DNA of 64,000 nucleotides from Pseudomonadota bacterium (GTDB lineage: Bacteria > Pseudomonadota > Gammaproteobacteria > Steroidobacterales > Steroidobacteraceae): positions 62,001 through 126,000 of the forward strand of contig JAFAEQ010000029.1 in NCBI GenBank assembly GCA_023423935.1, given 5' to 3'. The notes under the pieces are model-generated. The model was not told the DNA's origin. It searched no databases and saw nothing but the letters and a program-made list of their open reading frames with translations. A program made the position numbers and the translations under genes. Of the stretch, positions 9,001 to 17,545 are shown one piece after another. How positions within the stretch are numbered: the first letter of the stretch is position 1; every line of letters begins with the position of its first letter.

Positions 9001-10434
9001 AGGAGCTTGCTCCGGATCCACTTTCTGCGCGACGGGCATCGGGCTGCGACCGAGGACTTCGATGCGCGGGTGACGAATGATCGGTGCGAATCCGCCGCTG
9101 CCCGTGAGTCCGGTGATACGAACCTTCAATCCGGGCTCGATTCCGTGCAACGTCAGATCGGAACAATCGACGAAGATCGCTTCTTCGCCCGACTGCAGGA
9201 ACACGAGATCCGAGCTGCGCTGAACCATGGTCAGCACACCCGTGAGGCTGACGGGCAATCCTGCGGACGCTTCTTCGTTCGTGAGCTGACGCACGCGGCC
9301 GATGTCGGTCAGCGGCGCAATCTTCGTATCGGACTGCTGTGGAATCCGCCCGCTGGAGTCGAGCGGTTTCACCTCGGCGCGTTGCAACGTCATGGTGAAC
9401 CGGCGTGGCGTCGGCCAGCCCGTCGCTTCGATGACCTGACCGGTGGAGAATCGATGCGCATCCTCCATCTCGATGGGCATCACCAGCCCACCGTTCTCGA
9501 TGAGCAGCACGTGCTCGGATTCCGCACGCACCACGCGACCCTGAATACGCACGCGCGAGCCACGACGAACCCACTCGGGATCCATGATCAGCGAACGCAC
9601 AGAGGGCGCGAGGGCAATCTCCTCGGGCGGCAGATGCGCAACGCGCAGATCCGCCATCGAAGCCACCCACAGATGCGCGCCTACGTTGTCGACGCGCAGC
9701 GCAGGACCTGCCAGGTCCTTGTAGTCGAGCTGCAGAACACCCGTCACTTCGACCTGCGCATCGATGAGCGACTCGGGACTCACACCGCGCGCGTGGATGA
9801 TCGTCACAGGCATGCGCTGGCCGACATCGCTCAGCTCGAGCACGAGATTGCCGTCGCGCACGGCTGCCGTGCGCACCACGCCGGTGGTCACGACGCGCTG
9901 CGCCTCACGCAAACCCGAGCTCGTGAACTGCGCAGCGAGTGACAATGGCTGGGGCTTGGGCAATGGCGCCTTGCCCTTCACCTTCAGCTTGATCTGCCCG
10001 AGCTGGACACTTTGCCCGCTCTCCTCGACGTTGTACTCGCGCGCAATGACTGCCTCGATCTCGATGCGATCCCCGACCCGCGGCACGCGCTGACCCTTCT
10101 GCAGCCCGACATGCAAGCCCGCGGTCTGGTCCTGGAAGTAGAAGCCACCGAGCGTGGCATCGGCAAAGGTGACGACACCGCTCAGCTCGACCGGATTGCC
10201 CGCTCGCAGACGCTTCAGATCGTTGATCGTCGCACCGTGCTTGCCGGCCATCGTCGGCCATAGAAAGGCGAGCACGAGCGCAAGCGCGACGGCAACGAGT
10301 GCCGCAGCGACAGCAAAGTGCTGGCTGCTCGACGACGCAGGAGAAACCGACTGACCTTTCAAGGGAGGCGCTTCCGGGAGTTCGACGTGTGCAGTTTGCG
10401 CAATCCCCAGATCGATTCCCTCGTGCTGGTTCAT
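6028..10434 (-). CDS. Hybrid sensor histidine kinase with large periplasmic region
   Basis: 1468 residues. A first membrane helix at about 40-61 and a second at about 779-802 frame a 700-residue periplasmic region. That region holds about seven short repeats of the form GVVT..(15-20 residues)..FxQD, resembling OB-fold units. The cytoplasmic part has a PAS domain (about 815-940), HisKA with phospho-accepting His962 in NMSHEIRTPLNG, a HATPase with GTGLGLTIS, and two receiver domains with Asp1250 (TDIRMPDVDG) and Asp1389 (MDVQMPELDG). There is no HPt domain, so phosphotransfer probably needs a separate protein. It is divergent from a small PAS kinase at 10663. The input signal is unknown. Confidence 0.92.
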   Translation of the reverse strand: MNQHEGIDLGIAQTAHVELPEAPPLKGQSVSPASSSSQHFAVAAALVAVALALVLAFLWPTMAGKHGATINDLKRLRAGNPVELSGVVTFADATLGGFYFQDQTAGLHVGLQKGQRVPRVGDRIEIEAVIAREYNVEESGQSVQLGQIKLKVKGKAPLPKPQPLSLAAQFTSSGLREAQRVVTTGVVRTAAVRDGNLVLELSDVGQRMPVTIIHARGVSPESLIDAQVEVTGVLQLDYKDLAGPALRVDNVGAHLWVASMADLRVAHLPPEEIALAPSVRSLIMDPEWVRRGSRVRIQGRVVRAESEHVLLIENGGLVMPIEMEDAHRFSTGQVIEATGWPTPRRFTMTLQRAEVKPLDSSGRIPQQSDTKIAPLTDIGRVRQLTNEEASAGLPVSLTGVLTMVQRSSDLVFLQSGEEAIFVDCSDLTLHGIEPGLKVRITGLTGSGGFAPIIRHPRIEVLGRSPMPVAQKVDPEQAPSGSYDSEWVDIEGLVRPFTWGGSWYKFNLLTPVGVVNALLVNAGDPAKLEELVDSKVRVRGVFATVFTVDGVLAGYRMFVYSTDSLEVLNAASTRTSDLQTRPIKQLLRFSNHAGVGRRARVTGVVTLRLPGALYVQDDSGSAIVHANNADAQPGDRVEAIGYPAPSDHGTVISDAIVRRLEDRAPVVPERVTAEQILSGDLDNRLVTLEARVLSHVSGAAQQTLVLQDAYTNFNAQLDGGIPLGDLREGSIVRLTGVTAVQRQILFFRDYTSVPASFRLLLRSADDVTVVKAAPWWNLRHAWPALSVLMLSICLAMLWVMALRRRVQHQTAEIDSQRAFLRQVIDMCPNFIFVKDAQGRFSLANRALAEAHGLHPAQMIGKTDIEIGIVSEQADEFRRDDEQVLKAGEKREVDEEHTGADGQVRWMHTVKRPLLDEQGRPTRILGVANDITLHKYAEETLRKAREVAESASRAKSEFLANMSHEIRTPLNGILGMTSLCLETELTREQREYVETVKLSADGLLIVINDILDFSKIEAGKLELESIEFDLRETLDAAMKTLALRAHQKGLELVSEVACDVPAVVRGDSNRLRQVLLNLIGNAIKFTERGEVVVRLSVDARDGSDCMLRFTVSDTGIGIPRDRQTQIFRPFVQADSSTTREFGGTGLGLTISSRLVSMMYGGIWLESEPGRGSDFHFTVRMDAIDQPEQPLPAELADVRILVVDDNETFRRALSVALRHWRMRVDTAADAEQAMRLLDAAEHEGNPIRLLLTDIRMPDVDGIKLIERIRERPDLQMNIVAMLTTFTQREEEANCRALGVTEFLVKPSRLHELRDALVRALKPVARQAVVSRPTSASATAASLNILLAEDNAVNQLLMVRLLQKRSHRVTVAHNGHQALAAIEKERFDLVLMDVQMPELDGLEATQELRRREQQAGTRVPVVALTAHAMAGDRDLCLAAGMDGYLTKPINVKELDEVLARFTSEPMAKTVNS

Positions 10435-10662
10435 AAGATGTGCGAGCGGCAGACGAGACGCCCATCACACTTTGCGCAGATCCGGGGACGGACTGATGAG
10501 CTGCAGTGACTCATCAATGCCAAAGCCGAAACCCACAAAGCCGATCGAGACCGATCGATGTGGGGAAACGTCGTATAACAGCACCGTCGCGCGGCGGAAC
10601 TTCGACCGGAGCCGGACGTACAAAGATCTCTCCTGCGCAACACAGCCCCGGACTTTCCCGCG

Positions 10663-11775
10663 ATGGCGACCCATCCGTCTCAGCAGCACGACATCAACGA
10701 AACATTGCGACTGCTGATCGATCAGGCGTACGAGCATGCGGTATTTCTCATCGATCCGGCGGGCAGGATCACCTGGTGCAGCACTGGCGCGCAGCGACTG
10801 TTCAATGCATCTGCGGACTTCCTGCTCGGCAAGGAGCTCTCCTCGATATTCACCGAGACCGATCGCAGGATCGGCATCGATGAGCTCGAGCTGGCCATCG
10901 CGGGAACTTCCGCCATCTCGGAAGACGATCGCTGGCATGTGCGACCCGACGGCTCGAAGTTCTGGTCGTCAGGAGCGCTGGTCTCGATCCGAGATGATGA
11001 GGGCAGGCTGCTCGGCTACGGAAAGATCCTGCGCGACCGAACCGATGCAAAGGAAGCGAGCGAGCTGATGAGCAACTCGCTGGAGACCTTGCGTTCGAGC
11101 AACGAAAGCAAGGATCTCGCGATCACCAAGGTCTCGCACGAGCTGCGCAACGTATTCGCGGGCATCAAGATGGGCTTGCAGCTCATCCGAACGCGCGGCA
11201 GCGGCCAGCTCGACGCGGGCATCGCGGATCTGATGCAGCAGCAGCTCGAAATCGTTCAGCGACTCACCGAGGACCTTCTGGATGCGAAGCGGCTGTCCAC
11301 GGCCAAAGTGACGTTGACTCTCACCGAGCTCACTCTCCAACAGATCGTTCAGGACGTCGTGCTGCAGCTGCAAGCTCGATTCGAAGAGAAATCACTGAAG
11401 GTGCAGCTGCTCGGTCCCTCGGGTGCCATTACGATTCTGGGCGATCGCGTGCGGCTTGCGCAGATCTTCAGCAACCTCGTCGACAACGCGATCAAGTACA
11501 CGCCTTCGGGCGGCAACATCTGGATCAAGATCACGCAGGAAGACGCGCACGCGGTCGTGCACGTTCAGGACAACGGTCGAGGCATTCCGCCGGAGATGCT
11601 CTCGGAGATCTTCAAAGTGTTCACTCAGGTCGATCCGCAGGTGTCGAATCGCGGACTCGGACTCGGACTTGCGCTCGTGCATGAACTGGTCCAGCTGCAC
11701 GGCGGCTCGGTCCAGGCGACGAGCAGCGGTGTCGGCATGGGCAGCGAGTTCAGCGTGCGCCTGCCGCTGGCTTGA
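10663..11775 (+). CDS. PAS-domain histidine kinase, cytoplasmic
   Basis: 370 residues without a membrane segment. An N-terminal PAS domain (about 15-130, including LIDPAGRITWCSTGAQRLF) leads to a short coiled linker. HisKA follows with His159 in KVSHELRNVFAGI, then a HATPase with the N box VDNAIKYTPSGG and the G boxes VQDNGRGIPPE and GLGLGLALVHE. The Asn in HELRN, where most kinases have HEIRTP or HELRTP, is uncommon. There is no receiver domain, and no response regulator gene is adjacent. It is divergent from the hybrid kinase at 6028-10434, with 228 bp between them that could hold both promoters, so a shared signalling task is plausible but unproven. Confidence 0.88.
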   Translation: MATHPSQQHDINETLRLLIDQAYEHAVFLIDPAGRITWCSTGAQRLFNASADFLLGKELSSIFTETDRRIGIDELELAIAGTSAISEDDRWHVRPDGSKFWSSGALVSIRDDEGRLLGYGKILRDRTDAKEASELMSNSLETLRSSNESKDLAITKVSHELRNVFAGIKMGLQLIRTRGSGQLDAGIADLMQQQLEIVQRLTEDLLDAKRLSTAKVTLTLTELTLQQIVQDVVLQLQARFEEKSLKVQLLGPSGAITILGDRVRLAQIFSNLVDNAIKYTPSGGNIWIKITQEDAHAVVHVQDNGRGIPPEMLSEIFKVFTQVDPQVSNRGLGLGLALVHELVQLHGGSVQATSSGVGMGSEFSVRLPLA

Positions 11776-11806
11776 AACGAATCGCGTTTAGCGCAGCGCC
11801 CGCATC

Positions 11807-12508
11807 TCACTGCGCTCGCCATAACTCCTTGCGTGCCGTACCGGCATTGCCCAGCTGGTAGATCGCAACCGTTTCGACCTTGAAATCTGCCGGCCAACGT
11901 TCAGCCTGCCCGACGCGCAGACGTTCCGCGAAATCCTCATCGCTCAGCCCGACCGTGATGTGCGGCTTGAACTTACGTCCGGTCTGGTTCTCCATGAAGC
12001 CCGCGACGTACTGCACCGTGGCGTCATCGGCGTCGGAGCCGACGAACGCCGTCGCATCTGCGGAAGGCGCGCGGAACGGCCGCAGTGCGGTAACGAGCGC
12101 ATCCTGAAGCTGGGTCAGCTCGCTGCGCTGGCGCACCGCAACTGAGCTCATTTCACGACCACTCCAGGGCTGGTGCTCCAGGCCTTGCGCCTCGAGAGAC
12201 ATCCCGGCGACGGGGTGTCGCGAAAGAACGCCGCTTACGGCTTCGATCACCCGGGGCAGCTGGCCCGACCGCACATATATATGAAGCAAGGAAACGTGAG
12301 GGACATGCGAGTCGTCCAGGGCAAACCCCTGAGGATCGTTCGCCCGAAGCTGCCGATTGAGACTCTGCGCATGCTCACGCATCGGCCGATCCGGCAGGGC
12401 GAGGACATTGATGGCAATACTGTCAGACAAAGAACTGCGGTCCTGACCCCGCGCAGTGTCCATGAGCATCATGAGACACAGCATGGCGAGGAGCGTCGAT
12501 CTGAACAT
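11807..12508 (-). CDS. Secreted 2H phosphoesterase (LigT/2'-5' RNA ligase-like)
   Basis: 233 residues. A signal peptide (LLAMLCLMMLMDTARG) is followed by a domain with two HxS/TxL-type motifs, HVSL at His71 and HITV at His183, about 110 residues apart. This is the hallmark of the 2H phosphoesterase fold, which acts on 2',3'-cyclic or 2'-5' linked phosphodiesters. Members are usually cytoplasmic, so a signal sequence is unusual and points to a periplasmic or extracellular substrate. GGAGG lies four bases upstream of the ATG. It is convergent with the PAS kinase (31-bp gap). Confidence 0.78.
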   Translation of the reverse strand: MFRSTLLAMLCLMMLMDTARGQDRSSLSDSIAINVLALPDRPMREHAQSLNRQLRANDPQGFALDDSHVPHVSLLHIYVRSGQLPRVIEAVSGVLSRHPVAGMSLEAQGLEHQPWSGREMSSVAVRQRSELTQLQDALVTALRPFRAPSADATAFVGSDADDATVQYVAGFMENQTGRKFKPHITVGLSDEDFAERLRVGQAERWPADFKVETVAIYQLGNAGTARKELWRAQ

Positions 12509-12812
12509 GGAGCCTCCGAGCCGTAAGCCGGCCGAACCGCCCGGGGTTCCGACAATGAACCCGCCGGCCTCCCCGATGCCGCGAGCGTGGGAACCCCTCA
12601 GGGGAAGCGATTCATGAAGCTGCGGTGAACGATCTGCAACGGTTCATGCGCATGGGATCACGGTATATCGCAGGGACATTTCCAACCGCAGGGCCGATGC
12701 ATACACTCCGCGCCTTCGTGACTAATGCGGCCGACGAAGGCCGACCATCCGCACACTGCAACCTTCCAGGCGGCTGGCGTGTCCTAAATCGGGGCTTCTA
12801 AGGGAATACTGC
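12509..12812. other. Intergenic, divergent promoters expected
   Basis: 304 bp between the divergent phosphoesterase and RND adaptor genes. No ORF, repeat or clear operator was recognised. Confidence 0.6.
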
Positions 12813-13964
12813 GTGACTAATAGAATCCAAGCCGTATGCCGCTCGGGCGTGACGGCAATCCTGGCGTGTTCGATGTTTGGTCTGGCGGCCTGCCACAAGG
12901 ATGCCGGCGGCACTCCTGCCGCAGTCACTGCTGCGACGCCGCTGCTGCTTGCGTCTGAAGACCTGATCGACATCGCCAACAACTCGCTCGCGGGCGGGCC
13001 TTCCATCACCGGTTCGGTCGAAGCCGAACGCCGCGCCGATCTGCGTGCGGAAGTCTCTGCCGTCGTCGTTGCCGTGCTGAAAGAGAACGGCGATCCGGTG
13101 CGCAAGGGAGATCTGCTCGTGCGCCTCGATCAAACAGCAATCCGCGACAGCCTGACGGCCGCCGAAGCGTCGTCCCGTGCCGCCACCCAGGCATACGAAC
13201 AGGCCGAGCGTCAGTACCAGCGCATGGTGAAGCTGCGGGAAAATGGCATGGTTTCCACGCAGCAACTCGAGGACGTCGAGATTCAGCGCAACAGCGCGCA
13301 GAGCGAGCGTGAAGCCGCGCGCACGCGCGAAGTCACTGCTCGTCAGCAGCTCGAGCGCACTGAAGTGCGTGCACCCTTCGACGGCATCGTCAGTGATCGC
13401 AAGGTGTCCGCGGGCGACACCGCGGCGGTCGGCAAAGAGCTCATGAAGGTCATCGATCCGTCCAGCATGCGCTTCGAAGGCCGCGTGTCAGCCGACAGCA
13501 TCGGTCAGGTCGCGGCCGGCCAGCGCGTGAACTTCCGTATCCACGGTTTCGGCGAGAAGGATTTCAGCGGCGTCGTCACCCGCGTGAACCCTGCAGCGAA
13601 CGCCGCAACCCGGCAGGTGGAAGTGCTCGTTCGCTTCGACGATGCGAAGCAGCGGCCAAGCGTTGCGGGTCTGTACGCGGAAGGCCGCATCGAAACGCGC
13701 AGCACCGAGACACTGACGATCCCCGCCGCCTCGGTCGTGCACGAAGGCGACAATGCATTCGCCTGGCGGGTGCAGAACGGCACCCTGCAGAAGGTGAAGC
13801 TGGATCTCGGCGTTCGCGATGCCCGGACCGGACAGTACGCCGTGAAGGCCGGCCTCGCCGAAGGCGACACGGTCCTGCGCTACCCGGGCTCCACCTTGAA
13901 GGATGGACAGCCGGCGCAGCTCGCCGGCCGCGCTCAGCCTTCGACCATGACCGCGGAGAAATAA
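12813..13964 (+). CDS. RND efflux periplasmic adaptor (membrane fusion) lipoprotein
   Basis: 383 residues. The N-terminus carries a lipoprotein signal with lipobox LAAC (Cys27), which anchors it in the inner membrane facing the periplasm. Next come a lipoyl-like half (ADLRAEVSAVVVAVLKENGD), a Gln/Glu/Arg-rich alpha-helical hairpin (about 110-175) and the second lipoyl half (VRAPFDGIVSDRKVSAGD), then beta-barrel domains. The start is a GTG with AAGGGA seven bases upstream. The stop is one base before the pump gene, so the two are co-transcribed and probably translationally coupled. It connects the pump to an outer-membrane channel, which is not encoded here. Confidence 0.92.
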   Translation: MTNRIQAVCRSGVTAILACSMFGLAACHKDAGGTPAAVTAATPLLLASEDLIDIANNSLAGGPSITGSVEAERRADLRAEVSAVVVAVLKENGDPVRKGDLLVRLDQTAIRDSLTAAEASSRAATQAYEQAERQYQRMVKLRENGMVSTQQLEDVEIQRNSAQSEREAARTREVTARQQLERTEVRAPFDGIVSDRKVSAGDTAAVGKELMKVIDPSSMRFEGRVSADSIGQVAAGQRVNFRIHGFGEKDFSGVVTRVNPAANAATRQVEVLVRFDDAKQRPSVAGLYAEGRIETRSTETLTIPAASVVHEGDNAFAWRVQNGTLQKVKLDLGVRDARTGQYAVKAGLAEGDTVLRYPGSTLKDGQPAQLAGRAQPSTMTAEK

Positions 13965-13965
13965 A

Positions 13966-16900
13966 ATGTTTCTCTCCGACTTCAGCATCAAACAGCCGGT
14001 CACGACGATTGCGATCATCATCGTGCTCATGTGTCTGGGTCTGCTGGCGCTGAAGAATCTTCGCGTCAATCAGATTCCGGATGTCGATCAGCCCGTGATG
14101 GTCGTAACGTTCCCGTATCCGGGCGCATCGCCGGAAACCGTGGAGCGCGAAATCGTCAACCGCGTCGAAAAAGCGCTGCAGAGCATTCCGCAGGTGTACG
14201 AGATCCGCTCGACCTCTTCGGAGAGTCAGGCGCGCATCGTCATCATCTTCGACTTCAAGAAGGACATGTCCGCGGCGGGCGATGAGATCCGCAACGCCAT
14301 TGCCTCGGTACGCTACAAGCTGCCGCTCGAGATGCGCGAGCCCGTGCTTTTTCGCGTCGATCCGTCCTCGCAGCCGATCATGAATCTGGCGCTGTCCTCG
14401 AGCACGCAGACGCACGCCGAGATTTCCCGACTCGCCGAAGACGTACTCGCCGATCGCCTGCGCGGCATCGATGGCGTTGCCGTCGTGAACGTCGAAGGCT
14501 CGCTCACACGCGAGCTGTCGGTGCTGCTGCATGCCGAGAAGCTGCGCGAGTTCAACGTGTCGGTCAGCGAAGTCGTGAATGCGCTGCGTGCGCAGAACAC
14601 CACCGCACCGGTCGGACGTGTGAAAGGCATCATCGATGAGCAGAACATTCGTCTGGTGGGTCGCATCGAGTCGCCAGAGGAATTCAACGATGTCGTCGTG
14701 AAACGCGAAGGCAGCGAGATCGTGCGGCTGGGTCAGGTCGCGAGCGTCCAGGACGGCTTTGCCGAACCGACCAGCTACAGTCTGCGCAATGCGCACCCGA
14801 ACGTGGGCCTTTCGGTCATTCGCTCGCGCGAAGCCAGCACGGTCACCGTCGCGCAGAACGTGCGCAAGGAGCTCGACGCGATCAATAAGACTTTGCCTGA
14901 AGGCACCAGGCTCGAAGTCACCATGGACGGCGGCGAGGACGCATCCAACTCGCTGCACAATGTGGTCGAAGCACTGGTCTTCGGCGCTGGCCTCACGATT
15001 TTCGTCGTCTACGCCTTCCTGAACTCGTGGCGCTCTACCCTCATCACGAGTTTGTCGCTGCCGACCTCGGCGATCGCGGCCTTCATCGCCGTGTGGTTGT
15101 GCGGCTTCACGCTGAACTTCATGACGCTGCTCGGACTGTCGCTCGCCATCGGCGTGCTGATCGACGATGCAATCGTCGTGCGAGAGAACATCGTGCGACA
15201 TATGGAACGCGGCGCCGACCGCGTCACGGCAGCGCGTAAAGGCACGGCCGAAATCGGCCTGGCAGTGACTGCAACCACCATGTCGATCATCGCTGTGTTC
15301 GTGCCGGTCGCCTTCATGGGCGGCGGTGCGGGCGAATGGTTCCGACCCTTTGCTGTCACGGTGGCAGCTTCGGTGCTCGTGAGCTTGCTCATCTCCTTTA
15401 CGCTCGATCCGATGCTGTCCGCGTACTGGGGCGATCCGCCCGATTACGCACACAGCGAGCGCAAGGGGTTGGGCAAGTTCCTGCAACGCTTCAACCGCTG
15501 GTTCGATCATCAGGCGGATCGCTACGGCACCGTGATCGCATGGGCTCTGCATCACCGCAAATGGATGGCGGGTTTCTCGATGCTGGCACTGGTCGCGGCG
15601 CTCGCGCTCCAAGGTTCGTTCGGCGGCACCGAATTCCTGCCGAAATCGGATTACGGCACGCTCGCCGTCGACGTTCGCACCCCCTCGAGCGGCAGCCTCG
15701 AGTACGCGCGCGAGAAAGTCGAAAAGGCGGCCGAGCTTGCACGCTCGATACCCGAAACGAAGGCGACGAACTCGCGCGTGACAGCCGGTGGCGGGCGCGT
15801 GTACGTCGATATCGGCGACAGCAAGGATCGTCGTCGCTCCGCATCCCAGATCGCCGCCGAGCTGCGCGTGCTGCTGAAGCGTCTGGTCGGTGCCGAGTAC
15901 GTCGTGCTCGACGATCTGAACAACGGTGCGCAAAAGCCGGTGCAGATCCAGTTCTACGGCGAAGACTCGCGAAGACTGATGGAGATCACCAACGAGTTCA
16001 TGGCCAAGGTACGTGACATTCCCGGCGCCGTGGATGTGGGCTTGTCGGAGCAGGATCCGAAGGACGAGTTGCGCATCGAGCTCGATCGCGGCCTTGCGAA
16101 CCAGCTGGGCATCTCGATGAACGATGCCGCTCAGGCATTGCGCGTGGCCTTTGCCGGCGTCGAAGTCGGAGACTGGGTCGACCCCGTCGGCGAGTCGCGC
16201 GATGTCGCCGTGCGTCTGCGACCCGAAGACCGCGTCACTGCTGCGAACATCGAACATCTGCCGATTGCAGTGGCCGGTACCAACATGATGGTGCCGCTCG
16301 AACAGATCGCGACCATTACGCTCGACAAGGGTCCCGCACAGATCCAGCACCTCGACGGCAAGCGCACGGTGACGGTGTCCGCCAATGTGGAAGGTCGCGC
16401 GGCCGGCGAGGTCACAGCGGATGCGTTGAACATCGCAAAGGCCATCGACTTCCCGGAGGGTTACGGCCTGTCGCTCGGCGGTGCCTCGCGCGATCAGCAG
16501 GAAGTGTTCAGTGAAATGTTCACCGCGTTGATCATGGGTATCGGCGTCATGTACCTGGTGCTCGTGATGCAGTTCGGCTCGTTCACGGCACCGGTGCCCG
16601 TGATGATGTCGCTGCCGCTTTCGCTGATCGGTGTGGTGCTGGCGCTGCTCATCACCGGCGGCACGCTCAATCTCATGAGCTTCATCGGCATCATCATGCT
16701 GATGGGACTGGTGGCGAAGAACGCGATCCTGCTGCTCGACTGCGCGCGCAAGGAAGAAGCGCAGGGCGTCGATCGCGAAGAGGCGCTGATGCACGCCGGT
16801 CGCGTGCGTCTGCGTCCGATCCTCATGACCACGTTCGCACTGATTGCCGGCATGGTGCCGGTTGCGATCGGGTTGGGCGAAGGCGGCGAGTTCTATCGGC

Positions 16901-17268
16901 CGATGGCGGTCGCCATCATCGGCGGCACGATCACTTCGACGTTGCTCACGCTGCTCGTGATCCCGAGCTTCTACGACAGCATCGAGATCGCGCGCGAGCG
17001 TGCCAGGCTCAAGCTCGAGGCCCGCGCTCTCGTATGGAATCCGCTCGTTGCGTTCCTGCTTACGGTCGGCGAGGCGTTGCTCACGCTGACGTTCGTGCGA
17101 TTCATCTATCGCGCCGCACGTTGGGTGCTCAACATGAGACCGGCCGAGCATCCGGTCGAACGTGCCGTGCGTGTCGCGAATTTCACGGCGCCAGCGGATT
17201 TCAACCCGCGACCTGCGCCATGGCAGCGTTCACGCCGCGTGCCGCTGACGCTGGCGACGAGCAACTAA
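13966..17268 (+). CDS. RND efflux pump inner-membrane subunit (HAE1/AcrB-like)
   Basis: 1100 residues. The N-terminus IKQPVTTIAIIIVLMCLGLL is the first helix of the AcrB fold. Two large periplasmic loops follow helices 1 and 7. The proton relay is present: paired Asp in GVLIDDAIVVRENI (helix 4) and Lys in LVAKNAILLLD (helix 10). The tail is longer than usual: after helix 12 it has another hydrophobic stretch (NPLVAFLLTVGEALLTLTFV) and about 50 residues of basic, Pro-rich sequence. The start directly follows the adaptor stop. Multidrug or solvent efflux is likely; metal-type CzcA motifs were not seen. A hairpin follows the stop. Confidence 0.93.
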   Translation: MFLSDFSIKQPVTTIAIIIVLMCLGLLALKNLRVNQIPDVDQPVMVVTFPYPGASPETVEREIVNRVEKALQSIPQVYEIRSTSSESQARIVIIFDFKKDMSAAGDEIRNAIASVRYKLPLEMREPVLFRVDPSSQPIMNLALSSSTQTHAEISRLAEDVLADRLRGIDGVAVVNVEGSLTRELSVLLHAEKLREFNVSVSEVVNALRAQNTTAPVGRVKGIIDEQNIRLVGRIESPEEFNDVVVKREGSEIVRLGQVASVQDGFAEPTSYSLRNAHPNVGLSVIRSREASTVTVAQNVRKELDAINKTLPEGTRLEVTMDGGEDASNSLHNVVEALVFGAGLTIFVVYAFLNSWRSTLITSLSLPTSAIAAFIAVWLCGFTLNFMTLLGLSLAIGVLIDDAIVVRENIVRHMERGADRVTAARKGTAEIGLAVTATTMSIIAVFVPVAFMGGGAGEWFRPFAVTVAASVLVSLLISFTLDPMLSAYWGDPPDYAHSERKGLGKFLQRFNRWFDHQADRYGTVIAWALHHRKWMAGFSMLALVAALALQGSFGGTEFLPKSDYGTLAVDVRTPSSGSLEYAREKVEKAAELARSIPETKATNSRVTAGGGRVYVDIGDSKDRRRSASQIAAELRVLLKRLVGAEYVVLDDLNNGAQKPVQIQFYGEDSRRLMEITNEFMAKVRDIPGAVDVGLSEQDPKDELRIELDRGLANQLGISMNDAAQALRVAFAGVEVGDWVDPVGESRDVAVRLRPEDRVTAANIEHLPIAVAGTNMMVPLEQIATITLDKGPAQIQHLDGKRTVTVSANVEGRAAGEVTADALNIAKAIDFPEGYGLSLGGASRDQQEVFSEMFTALIMGIGVMYLVLVMQFGSFTAPVPVMMSLPLSLIGVVLALLITGGTLNLMSFIGIIMLMGLVAKNAILLLDCARKEEAQGVDREEALMHAGRVRLRPILMTTFALIAGMVPVAIGLGEGGEFYRPMAVAIIGGTITSTLLTLLVIPSFYDSIEIARERARLKLEARALVWNPLVAFLLTVGEALLTLTFVRFIYRAARWVLNMRPAEHPVERAVRVANFTAPADFNPRPAPWQRSRRVPLTLATSN

Positions 17269-17274
17269 GACAAC

Positions 17275-17301
17275 GCCCGCGAGTGCTGACCGCTCGCGGG
17301 C
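17275..17301 (+). terminator. Hairpin after the RND operon
   Basis: A 9-bp perfect stem (GCCCGCGAG with CTCGCGGGC) and 9-base loop lie seven bases after the pump stop. The following tract TCCTTCC is only moderately T-rich, so termination may be partial. Confidence 0.7.
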
Positions 17302-17545
17302 TCCTTCCGAACAGGCGCTTCCGTCCTGTCCCGCCGCGGGCGGGTGATCCGTGCAGCGGCTCATCACGCCGCCATATCAGACGTCCGGATCGAACAGTTG
17401 CGCTAATCCACGCCCGAACCACGCGCATCTGGAAAAGGCAGGGTACGTCCGCAATATTTGCCTGGGTCATGCGTTTCTAACTGCGCGATCCTCATTGCAC
17501 GTCCCACCCGGAGCGCTCGATCCCGTGACTTCGAATATCCGCTTC

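Noticed and set aside
13576..17151. Very long minus-strand frame (1191 codons) opposite the RND adaptor and pump genes
   Set aside because: It is antisense to two clear family members, is His/Asp/Arg-rich without any domain, and reflects the codon bias of the real strand.
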